DNA of 64,000 bases from Sphingopyxis sp. (GTDB lineage Bacteria; Pseudomonadota; Alphaproteobacteria; Sphingomonadales; Sphingomonadaceae): positions 1-64,000 of the forward strand of contig JASBSJ010000067.1 in the NCBI GenBank assembly GCA_030148985.1, in the 5' to 3' direction. Below the pieces are notes generated by a model. That model saw only the letters and a list, made by a program, of their open reading frames with translations. It had not been told where the DNA came from and did no database searches. Each line of letters opens with the position of its first letter. Within the stretch, counting starts at the first letter, position 1. Positions 1-7,197 of this stretch are shown here, in pieces. Both the position numbers and the translations under genes were made by a program.

Positions 1-236
<236 letters not shown>

Positions 237-362
237 AGTCCCGCCATCAACGACAAGCCTGACTGGTTTGTCCGCGATAGTGGATGATTGATCAGACAGT
301 ATTGCAAGCTCAATAGCACGGGCATCGATTGAACCCCTTTTGACCTACGCCGGCTTCATTGC

Positions 363-477
363 TTGGTGACCATGGCGTCAGTGACCCACCCGATCCCATC
401 TCGAACTCGGCCGTGAAACCTGACAGCGCCGATGGTACTGTGGCTCAAGCCCCGGAAGAGTAGGACGTCGCCAGGCA
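363..477 (+). rRNA. rrf: 5S ribosomal RNA
   Basis: About 115 nt with the typical 5S features: TTGGTGACCATGGCG at the 5' side, the conserved CCCGATCCCATCTCGAACTC loop B/C region and a 3' strand (CGTCGCCAGGCA) complementary to the 5' end. It follows 23S by about 125 nt, the usual order in an rRNA operon. Confidence 0.93.
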
Positions 478-521
478 TTGTGGCCGGCGTAAGGTCGAAG
501 GAACCCATTCACAAAGTTAGG

Positions 522-546
522 GGCCGGCAGCGATGCCGGCCTTTTG
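522..546 (+). terminator. Hairpin after 5S rRNA
   Basis: An 8-bp perfect stem GGCCGGCA (522-529) / TGCCGGCC (534-541) with a GCGA loop, followed by TTTT. It resembles an intrinsic terminator or processing hairpin between 5S and the tRNA. Since the tRNA lies only 40 nt further on, read-through or a separate tRNA promoter is possible. Confidence 0.6.
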
Positions 547-585
547 CTGTTTTGGCGGTCCCGATCGCGGATCGCCGCTGGTTGA

Positions 586-662
<77 letters not shown>

Positions 663-664
663 AC

Positions 665-702
665 AAAAAGCCCGCTAAGCCAAAAGCTTAGCGGGCTTTT
701 TG
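665..702 (+). terminator. rho-independent terminator of rRNA operon
   Basis: A 13-bp stem AAGCCCGCTAAGC (668-680) / GCTTAGCGGGCTT (686-698) with loop CAAAA, flanked by A-rich bases 5' and T-rich bases 3'. It sits directly after the tRNA, so it should end the rRNA operon. Confidence 0.9.
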
Positions 703-737
703 CTGTCCGGTGCGGGCGTCCATTCCGAACTATTCCG

Positions 738-755
738 AAGTCGGAATTCCGACTT
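738..755. repeat. 18-bp perfect palindrome
   Basis: AAGTCGGAATTCCGACTT reads the same on both strands. It lies between the rRNA-operon terminator and the arsR-type promoter. No function is known; it could be an operator or a recombination relic. Confidence 0.6.
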
Positions 756-841
756 GAGAGCGATCGCCAGCATCCCAAATCTTCATTCGCCGCGATTGCA
801 CACCCCGCATTCTCGTTTTGCTGCTTCAAATCTCGACAAAT

Positions 842-895
842 TAGGCAGGTATCTGCTTGCATATATTGACATGCAGGAAAATACCTGCCTATAAA
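842..895 (+). promoter_or_regulatory. Promoter and repressor operator of the ArsR gene
   Basis: TTGACA (866-871), an 18-bp spacer and TATAAA (890-895) form a near-consensus sigma-70 promoter. Inverted arms TAGGCAGGTAT (842-852) and ATACCTGCCTA (881-891) bracket it, and an inner pair GCAGG (873-877)/CCTGC (884-888) lies in the spacer. A repressor bound here would cover the -10 box, as expected for an autoregulated ArsR-family gene. Confidence 0.7.
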
Positions 896-919
896 CAATG
901 GTCGCGAACGGAGATGCCA

Positions 920-1240
920 ATGGATGATGACAAGGTTTTTAAAGCCTTGGCCGACCCCGGCCGCAGGGCGCTGCTGGATCGCCTGTGCGCACGGAATGGC
1001 CAGACGCTCGGGCAGCTCTGCGAGACCATGGACATGACGCGCCAGTCGGTCACCCAACATCTCGGCCTTCTGGAACAGGCCAATCTTGTCAGCACGGTGC
1101 GCCGCGGGCGCGAAAAGCTGCACTTCATCAACCCGGTCCCGCTCTACGAGGTCTATGCGCGATGGATCGGCAAGTTTGAAGAAGCACGGCTCGGCCTTCT
1201 CCACGATCTGAAGCAGGAACTTGAAAGGAAAGACAATTGA
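920..1240 (+). CDS. ArsR-family winged-helix transcriptional regulator
   Basis: A 106-residue helix-turn-helix repressor. The N-terminal 'KALADPGRRALLDRL' and 'TRQSVTQHLGLLEQANLV' segments are the classic ArsR wing-helix signature (about residues 5-65). No cysteine metal site is seen, so this is the non-metal subgroup that accompanies SRPBCC/AHSA1 proteins. The start at 920 is preferred over upstream ATGs (857, 914) because GGAG lies 6 nt before it. The stop overlaps the TTG start of the SRPBCC gene by four bases, so the two are translationally coupled. It is probably autoregulated through the inverted repeat overlapping its promoter. The ligand is unknown. Confidence 0.88.
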   Translation: MDDDKVFKALADPGRRALLDRLCARNGQTLGQLCETMDMTRQSVTQHLGLLEQANLVSTVRRGREKLHFINPVPLYEVYARWIGKFEEARLGLLHDLKQELERKDN

Positions 1241-1683
1241 CCGATAAATCCGCCAGCTTCGTCTACGTCACTTTCATTCGCACGACCCCCGACAAGGTGT
1301 TTGAGGCGATCACGCGACCCGAGCTGGCTCGCCGTTATTGGGGCCACGAGAATATATCGAGCGACTGGCAGCCCGGTTCGGAGTGGCAGCATGTTCGGAC
1401 CGATGCGGCGCAGACCGTCGATCTGGTGGGCGAGGTTATCGAAAGCGATCCGCCGCGGCGGCTCGTCATCAGCTGGGCCAACGAAAGCCAGCGGGACGAT
1501 CCCGATCAATACAGCCGGGTTACCTTCGACATTGAAGCCCAGGGCGACGTCGTCAAATTGACGGTGACGCATGACGAGCTCCAGCCCGGCAGCGGGATGC
1601 TGAACGGTATCAGTAAGGGCTGGCCGCACGTCCTATCGAGCATGAAGTCGTTTCTCGAAACGGGTCAGGGCTTCGATCTTTGA
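1237..1683 (+). CDS. SRPBCC / AHSA1-like domain protein
   Basis: 148 residues with the START-like (Activator of Hsp90 ATPase C-terminal type) fold: N-terminal 'FVYVTFIRTTPDKVFEAITRPELARRYWG', a middle 'VGEVIESDPPRRLVISW' strand and C-terminal 'GWPHVLSSMKSFLETGQ' helix. Such proteins bind hydrophobic ligands in a cavity; no reaction can be assigned. The start is a TTG within the overlapping TTGA of the ArsR gene, with AAGGAAAG ribosome-binding site before it. ArsR plus SRPBCC is a common two-gene unit in alphaproteobacteria, suggesting that the regulator senses what this protein binds. Confidence 0.85.
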   Translation: MTDKSASFVYVTFIRTTPDKVFEAITRPELARRYWGHENISSDWQPGSEWQHVRTDAAQTVDLVGEVIESDPPRRLVISWANESQRDDPDQYSRVTFDIEAQGDVVKLTVTHDELQPGSGMLNGISKGWPHVLSSMKSFLETGQGFDL

Positions 1684-1720
1684 CCGCCATCAGACTTTCC
1701 AGGAAGCGAGACATATTCCA

Positions 1721-2140
1721 ATGAACACAAAGATCTATCAGGGTGGCTGCGCCTGCGGTGCGATTCGATATAAAGCCGCGGCCGCGCCGATTTTCCAGAA
1801 CCATTGCCAGTGCATCGATTGCCAGAAACGCAGCGGCACCGGCCACGGATCCTATCTGACTTTCCCGCAGCGCGCCGACGTGACGATCGACGGCGAAGCG
1901 GCGCAATGGAGCGTCGCCGCGGATAGCGGGAACGAAAAGACCCATGCCTTCTGTCCGACCTGCGGAACGCCGGTCTATCTGACGTTTGCTGCGATGCCCG
2001 ATCTCGTCGCAGTTCATGCGAGCAGTCTCGACGATCCAGCCCAGTTCGAACCGCAAGCCCTCACATATGGCATACGCGGCCATCGCTGGGACCGGATCGA
2101 TCCCGAATTGCAGGCATTTGAACGAATGGTATCCGGTTGA
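1721..2140 (+). CDS. GFA family protein (glutathione-dependent formaldehyde-activating enzyme/CENP-V fold)
   Basis: 139 residues with the zinc-binding cysteines of the GFA family: C10 and C12 (GGCACGAIRY), C29, C31 and C34 (HCQCIDCQ), and C78/C81 (FCPTCG). The founding member S-hydroxymethylglutathione synthase conjugates formaldehyde to glutathione, but most family members, including ones of this size, have no proven activity. It follows the SRPBCC gene by 37 nt in the same direction and may belong to the same transcript. Confidence 0.85.
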   Translation: MNTKIYQGGCACGAIRYKAAAAPIFQNHCQCIDCQKRSGTGHGSYLTFPQRADVTIDGEAAQWSVAADSGNEKTHAFCPTCGTPVYLTFAAMPDLVAVHASSLDDPAQFEPQALTYGIRGHRWDRIDPELQAFERMVSG

Positions 2141-2151
2141 TTTACCGGGCG

Positions 2152-2796
2152 CTAATCCTCTGTTCCCCAGGCACGACAGAAGGTATCGACCGCCGCATCG
2201 ACCTCGTCCTGTAGCCGACCGACGTCTCGGCTTTCGGAGAGACCAAGCACCGCGAACTGATAAAGCCCCGACTGGCAGAGGCCCGCAAACTGCTGCACCG
2301 CGCGCATCGGGTCGCCCTGGCGGATCTCGCCGCGCACCATTTTTTCGGCCACCCACGCGGCGGCGCGTGCCTTGCCGCGGCGCGGGCCGCGGTCGTAGAA
2401 CGTCTCGGCGAGATGCGGAAAGCGCTCGGCCTCGCCGACCACCAGACGATAGAGCGATAGCAGCGGCGAGGCCGTCAGCTTGGTCATCAATATCATGCCG
2501 AAGTTGCGGAGCACGTCGGCGACGGGCGCGTCGATCGGCAGATCGACGGTCAGCGCATGGCCGTGCCGCTCGACGATGTCATCGACCACCGCGGCGAACA
2601 GATCCTCCTTCGACGGGAAGTAGGTCCACAGCGTCGTCTTCGATCCGCCTACTTTGCTGGCTATCGATGACATCGTCGTTCCCGCATAGCCGTTGGCGAA
2701 GAACAGCTCGCGTGCCGCTTCGACGAACGCTTTGCGGCGCGCCGCGGCAGCGGCGTCGATAGCAGGCGTACTATCTGGTATCATTTCGATTGACAA
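2152..2796 (-). CDS. TetR/AcrR-family repressor of the adjacent efflux operon
   Basis: 214 residues. The HTH is near residues 20-65 ('KAFVEAARELFFANGYAGTTMSSIASKVGGSKTTLWTYFPSKEDLF'), followed by an all-helical ligand domain of the AcrR C-terminal type. It is divergent from the NodT-EmrA-EmrB genes, and two copies of an ATGATACCAG motif in opposite orientation lie between the starts, one inside its own first codons. ATG codons at 2796 and 2784 are both possible starts. It most likely represses the pump and itself until an efflux substrate binds. Confidence 0.9.
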   Translation of the reverse strand: MSIEMIPDSTPAIDAAAAARRKAFVEAARELFFANGYAGTTMSSIASKVGGSKTTLWTYFPSKEDLFAAVVDDIVERHGHALTVDLPIDAPVADVLRNFGMILMTKLTASPLLSLYRLVVGEAERFPHLAETFYDRGPRRGKARAAAWVAEKMVRGEIRQGDPMRAVQQFAGLCQSGLYQFAVLGLSESRDVGRLQDEVDAAVDTFCRAWGTED

Positions 2797-2840
2797 CGCA
2801 TCCTCCAGAGTTCATTTGCGCATGATACCAGCTAGTATCG
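2766..2840. promoter_or_regulatory. Paired TetR operators between regulator and efflux operon
   Basis: On the plus strand, GATACCAGCTAGTATC (2824-2839) is a 16-bp palindrome with one mismatched pair. A sister copy on the minus strand (complement of 2768-2784) reads ATGATACCAGATAGTA. The copies face each other and cover the start regions of both divergent genes, as expected for a shared repressor site. Binding is inferred. Confidence 0.65.
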
Positions 2841-2849
2841 TTGGAAGCC

Positions 2850-4277
2850 ATGCCCCGTTCGATTTTTATCACGACCGCCGTTTTCAGCCTGTTGGCGGGC
2901 TGCGCAAGCGTTCCCGACCTCGGCCCGAAGTCCGCGCCGACGGCGCCCGAGTCGCTGGTGTCGGACGTCGCGCTGGCCGGAACGGGCGCCGCCTGGCCGG
3001 TCGAAGGCTGGTGGCACGGCTTCGGCGATGTGCAGCTCGACGCGCTGATGGCCGAGGGGCTGGCGGGATCCCCCGACGTCGCCATCGCCGCGGCGCGCGT
3101 GCGCGCAGCCGAGGCGCTGGCGCAGCGAGCGGGCGCCGCGCTGCTGCCGCGCGTCGGCGCCGACGCGAGCGCGGGCGGGGTCCAGCAAAGCCGCAACATG
3201 GGCATTCCCCCGCAGTTCGTTCCTGAGGGCGTGCAGGACACGGGGCATATCGTCGCAACTTTTGCCTTCGATCTTGACCTGTGGGGCAAGAACCGCGCGG
3301 CGCTCGCCGCCGCGACCTCCGAAGCCGAGGCCGCGCGCGTCGATGCGGCGCAGGCGCGGCTGATGCTGACCACCGGAATCGCGGCGGCCTATGCCGATCT
3401 GGCAGGCTATTATGAGGCGCTCGACGTCGCCAACGAGGCGGTGCGCGTGCGCAGCGCGAGCGCGGGCCTGTCGGCCAACCGTGCGCGCGCCGGGATCGAA
3501 AATCAGGCGAGCGAGCGGCAGGCCGAAAGTCGCGCCGCCTCGGCGCGCGCCGATGTCGTCGGGCTGGAAGAAGCGATCGCGACGACGCGCCACCGGATCG
3601 CGGCGCTTGTCGGCGCGGGGCCCGATCGCGGGCTCGCCATAGCGCGCCCGACAATGACGCGCCCCGCGCTGGATCTTCCCGACAATGCCGGGATCGACCT
3701 GATCGGACGGCGGCCCGATATCGTCGCGGCGCGGCTGCGCAGCGAGGCGGCGGCGAAGCGCATCGACGTTGCGCGCGCCGATTTTTACCCCAATATCAGC
3801 CTGTCGGCGCTCGTCGGCTTGCAGTCGCTCGGCCTGTCTAACCTGTTCAGCGCCGGGTCCGAATATGGCAATGGCGGCGCCGCGATCAGCCTGCCGATTT
3901 TCGAGGGCGGGCGGCTGCAAGGCCGTTACCGCGGCGCCCGCGCCGATTATGACGTGGCGGTCGCGACCTATGATCGCACGCTGATCGTTGCGCTGCGCGA
4001 GGTTGCCGATATCGTCGCGAGCCGCGCAGCGACCGAGCGTCAGCTTGCCGGGCGGCGCGAGGCGCTGGCCGCCGCCGCCGAAGCGTCGACGCTCGCGGGG
4101 CTGCGCTATCGCGCCGGCCTGTCGAACCAGATTGTCCAGCTGACCGCCGAGGACAGCATGGTCGCGCTGAGCCGCGCCGTCGCCGATCTCGAAGCGCGCC
4201 AGCTCAGTCTCGACATCGCGCTGATCCGGGCGCTTGGCGGCGGATACAGGGCCGACAACCCAATAGGAGACGAATGA
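2850..4277 (+). CDS. NodT/OprM-type outer-membrane efflux lipoprotein
   Basis: 475 residues. A lipoprotein signal ends in the lipobox LLAGC (Cys18). The body has two OEP (outer membrane efflux) repeats rich in Ala/Arg coiled-coil helices, for example 'IAAARVRAAEALAQRAGAALLPRVG' and its second copy 'AAKRIDVARADFYPNISLSALVG'. It forms the trimeric channel through which the EmrAB-type pump encoded downstream expels drugs. Start: ATG 2850 is preferred over a TTG at 2841 that would add MEA. Its stop overlaps the next start (ATGA), so the pump is co-translated. Confidence 0.93.
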   Translation: MPRSIFITTAVFSLLAGCASVPDLGPKSAPTAPESLVSDVALAGTGAAWPVEGWWHGFGDVQLDALMAEGLAGSPDVAIAAARVRAAEALAQRAGAALLPRVGADASAGGVQQSRNMGIPPQFVPEGVQDTGHIVATFAFDLDLWGKNRAALAAATSEAEAARVDAAQARLMLTTGIAAAYADLAGYYEALDVANEAVRVRSASAGLSANRARAGIENQASERQAESRAASARADVVGLEEAIATTRHRIAALVGAGPDRGLAIARPTMTRPALDLPDNAGIDLIGRRPDIVAARLRSEAAAKRIDVARADFYPNISLSALVGLQSLGLSNLFSAGSEYGNGGAAISLPIFEGGRLQGRYRGARADYDVAVATYDRTLIVALREVADIVASRAATERQLAGRREALAAAAEASTLAGLRYRAGLSNQIVQLTAEDSMVALSRAVADLEARQLSLDIALIRALGGGYRADNPIGDE

Positions 4278-5425
4278 TGGCCGACGAAACGGCTGCGACC
4301 GAAACCGGCGCTCCCGAGATCACACCCGAGGTCAATGGCGCGCGGCGCAAGAAGCTGCTCCGCATCCTTGCGCTCGTCGTGCTGGCGGCCGCGATCTTGT
4401 GGGGCGTGTGGTATTTTCTGACGCAGGCGGGGCGCGTTCACACCGATAACGCCTATGTCGGCGCCGATTCGGCGCAGGTCACCGCACTCGTTTCGGGCCC
4501 GGTCAAAGCGGTGCGCGTCAGCGGCACGCAGGCGGTGAAGAAAGGCGACATCCTCGTCATCCTCGACGACGCCGACCAGCGGATTGCGGTAGCTGACGCC
4601 GAAGCCGCGTTGCGCCTCGCGCGGCAGCGTTATGGGCAGGCGGACGCCAATGCCGACGCGGCGCGGGCGCGCGTCGCGGCGCGCGGCGCCGACATCGCGC
4701 AGGCGCGCGCCCGGCTCCGTGATGCCAATGCGAGCGTCGAACGCGCGCGCGCCGATCTGGCGCGGCGCGAGAGCATCGCAGGCACCGGCGCGGTGTCGGC
4801 CGAGGAGCTGACCGCGGCGCGCGCGGCGGTCAAGCAGGCGCAGGCCGCGCGCGACCTTGCCGCCGCGGCGATCGCCGCGGCCGAGGCAACGCGCGGATCG
4901 GCAAGCGGCGACCTTGGCGCCGCCGAAGCCCTGGTGCGCGGCACGACGGTGAACAGCGCGCCCGACGTGGCGGCGGCCGAAGCGCGGCTCGAAAAGGCGC
5001 GGCTCGACCTTGCCCGCACGGTCATCCGCGCGCCGGTCGATGGCATCGTCACCAATCGGCAGGTGCAGGTTGGCCAGCGGATCGCCGCAGGCGCGCCGAT
5101 CATGGTGATCGTTCCGATCGCCAGGGCCTATGTCGACGCCAATTTCAAGGAAAGCCAGTTCGGCGACATCCGCATCGGCCAGCCGGTCGAACTGACGTCG
5201 GACTATTATGGCGGCGACGTCGTGTATCGCGGCAAGGTCGTCGGCATCGCCGGCGGCACCGGCGCGGCCTTTTCGCTGATCCCCGCGCAGAATGCGACGG
5301 GCAATTGGGTCAAGGTCGTCCAGCGCCTGCCGGTGCGCATCGCGCTCGATCCGAAGCAGCTGAAGGAGCATCCGCTGCGCGTTGGGCTGTCGATGGAAGC
5401 GACGATCGACACGCGCGGGAACTGA
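4274..5425 (+). CDS. emrA: EmrA-type membrane fusion protein (HlyD family)
   Basis: 383 residues with one N-terminal transmembrane helix (about 30-52, 'ILALVVLAAAILWGVWYFL'), the biotinyl-lipoyl-like motif 'VHTDNAYVGADSAQVTALVSG', a long alanine-rich coiled-coil hairpin and the C-terminal barrel with 'LIPAQNATGNWVKVVQRLPVRI', characteristic of EmrA. It links the inner-membrane MFS transporter to the outer-membrane channel. AGGAG at 4265-4269 precedes the overlapping ATGATG; ATG 4277 is an alternative start. The order NodT-EmrA-EmrB makes a complete tripartite pump. Confidence 0.93.
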   Translation: MMADETAATETGAPEITPEVNGARRKKLLRILALVVLAAAILWGVWYFLTQAGRVHTDNAYVGADSAQVTALVSGPVKAVRVSGTQAVKKGDILVILDDADQRIAVADAEAALRLARQRYGQADANADAARARVAARGADIAQARARLRDANASVERARADLARRESIAGTGAVSAEELTAARAAVKQAQAARDLAAAAIAAAEATRGSASGDLGAAEALVRGTTVNSAPDVAAAEARLEKARLDLARTVIRAPVDGIVTNRQVQVGQRIAAGAPIMVIVPIARAYVDANFKESQFGDIRIGQPVELTSDYYGGDVVYRGKVVGIAGGTGAAFSLIPAQNATGNWVKVVQRLPVRIALDPKQLKEHPLRVGLSMEATIDTRGN

Positions 5426-5453
5426 GATGCGCGTCCATCATCTCTCCAATTCG

Positions 5454-5556
5454 TCATTGCGAGCGAAGCGAAGCAATCTCCAGCTAACGATCTGGATGGG
5501 CGCTCGCTGGAGATTGCCGCGTCGCCCCGGATCAAGTCCGGGGCTCCTCGCAATGA
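5454..5556. repeat. Palindromic intergenic repeat (CATTGCGAGCGAAGCGAAGC type)
   Basis: The element begins TCATTGCGAG and ends CTCGCAATGA, with internal matching arms CAATCTCCAGC/GCTGGAGATTG and CCCCGGA...TCCGGGG. Such long imperfect hairpins are abundant in sphingomonad and other alphaproteobacterial genomes. It is lodged between emrA and emrB and may act as an mRNA-stability or attenuation hairpin. Confidence 0.8.
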
Positions 5557-5586
5557 CGACGCCTTTTTCGGGAATGGTAGCCTGAC

Positions 5587-7137
5587 ATGGCAACCGCCGT
5601 CGCCCCCACCACCGCGATCCCCGCCGAGCCGCAACCGCTCACGGGCACCCGGCTGCTGGTCGCCGCCTTCGCGCTCGCGCTCGCCAATTTCGTCGTCGTG
5701 CTCGACACGACGATCGCCAATGTGTCGGTGCCGCATATCGCGGGCGGGCTCGCGGTGTCGCCGACGCAGGGGACGTGGGTCATCACCAGCTACGCCGTTG
5801 CCGACGCGATCAGCGTGCCGCTCACCGGCTGGCTCGCCTATCGCTTCGGCACGGTGCGCTGGTTCCTCTATTCGATTTTCGGTTTCGGGCTGTTTTCGCT
5901 GCTCTGCGGCGTTGCGCAGACGCTCGACGCACTCGTCCTCTTCCGCATCCTCCAGGGCTTGTCGGGTGGGCCGCTGATGCCGCTCTCGCAGATATTGCTG
6001 CTGCGCATCTTCCCCAGGGAAAAGGCGGGCATCGCGCTCGCCATCTGGGCGATGACGACGACCACCGCGCCGATCCTGGGGCCGATCCTCGGCGGGCTGA
6101 TCAGCGATAATTGGGGCTGGCACTGGATTTTCTTCATCAACCTGCCGGTCGTCGCGATCTGCGCCTTTGGCGTCGCGACGCTGCTGACGCCCTTCGAGAC
6201 GCAGCGCGTCAAATTGCCGATCGACGTCGTCGGGCTGATCCTGCTCGTCGTGTCGGTCGGTGCCTTTCAGATCATGCTCGACACGGGCCGCGAGCATGAC
6301 TGGTTCGGATCGGCATGGATCGTGATGCTGGCGATCGTCGCTGCGATCAGCTTTGCGGCGTTCGTGATCTGGGAACTGACCGACGCCAACCCGATCGTCA
6401 ACCTGCGCATCTTTCGCTTCCGCGGTTTCACCTTTGGCACGATCGCGCTGTCGCTGGGGTTCGGCGCCTTTTTCGCGCAGGTCGTGCTGACGCCGCTGTG
6501 GCTGCAACAGGTCGCGGGCTATACCGCGACCGAGACGGGCTATGTCGTCGCCTGGCTCGGCTGTTTCGCGGTGCTGTTCTCGCCGATCGCGGCGGGAACG
6601 CTGGGCAAGCTCGACATTCGCCTGACGGTGAGCGCGGGCATATTATGGATGGCCGCGATGTCGGTCCTGCGCGCCGGCTGGAACGCCGATGTCGATTATT
6701 GGACGCTGGCGCTGCCGCATGTGTTGCAGGGGATGGGGATGCCCTTTTTCTTCGTCGGGCTGACCGCGCTGGTGCTCAGCTCGGTGCCGGTGAGGGACCA
6801 GACCTCGGCCGCGGGGCTGATGAGTTTCCTGCGCACATTGAGCGGAGCGATCGGCACCGCGGTCGCGACGACCGCGTGGGACGAGGCGGGGCGGACGTCG
6901 CGCTCGGAACTTGTTTCCTCGCTCAACGATTCGGGCGGCTTCATGGCCTCGCTCGAACGCGCGGGGCTGACGCTCGAACAGGCGCGCGCGCTGCTCGACC
7001 GGCTCGTCGAGGTGCAGGGGTCGACGCTCGCGGTGATCCACATCTTCCTCGCGGCAGCGGTGGTGTTCGTGATCGCCGCGGCGAGCGTGTGGATCGCGCC
7101 GCGGCCCAAACAAGTGTCGATGGGCGGCGCGCACTAG
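5587..7137 (+). CDS. emrB: EmrB-type multidrug transporter (DHA2, MFS, 14 TM)
   Basis: 516 residues with about 14 hydrophobic helices. DHA2 motifs are visible: 'LANFVVVLDTTIANVSVPHI' in TM1 (conserved LDxTIVNVALP), 'WVITSYAVADAISVPLTGWL' and 'RILQGLSGGPLMPLSQ' (motif B/C region), then 'APILGPILGGLISDNWGWHWIFFINLP'. It exports hydrophobic compounds by proton antiport, with EmrA and the NodT channel. A 161-nt gap holding a palindromic repeat separates it from emrA, unlike the 4-nt overlap upstream in the operon. Confidence 0.95.
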   Translation: MATAVAPTTAIPAEPQPLTGTRLLVAAFALALANFVVVLDTTIANVSVPHIAGGLAVSPTQGTWVITSYAVADAISVPLTGWLAYRFGTVRWFLYSIFGFGLFSLLCGVAQTLDALVLFRILQGLSGGPLMPLSQILLLRIFPREKAGIALAIWAMTTTTAPILGPILGGLISDNWGWHWIFFINLPVVAICAFGVATLLTPFETQRVKLPIDVVGLILLVVSVGAFQIMLDTGREHDWFGSAWIVMLAIVAAISFAAFVIWELTDANPIVNLRIFRFRGFTFGTIALSLGFGAFFAQVVLTPLWLQQVAGYTATETGYVVAWLGCFAVLFSPIAAGTLGKLDIRLTVSAGILWMAAMSVLRAGWNADVDYWTLALPHVLQGMGMPFFFVGLTALVLSSVPVRDQTSAAGLMSFLRTLSGAIGTAVATTAWDEAGRTSRSELVSSLNDSGGFMASLERAGLTLEQARALLDRLVEVQGSTLAVIHIFLAAAVVFVIAAASVWIAPRPKQVSMGGAH

Positions 7138-7197
7138 GATACTGACACAGCGCCGCGGGGCTTGGGTCCGCGCCCTTGCCATGCTAGGCGCGCGGCC

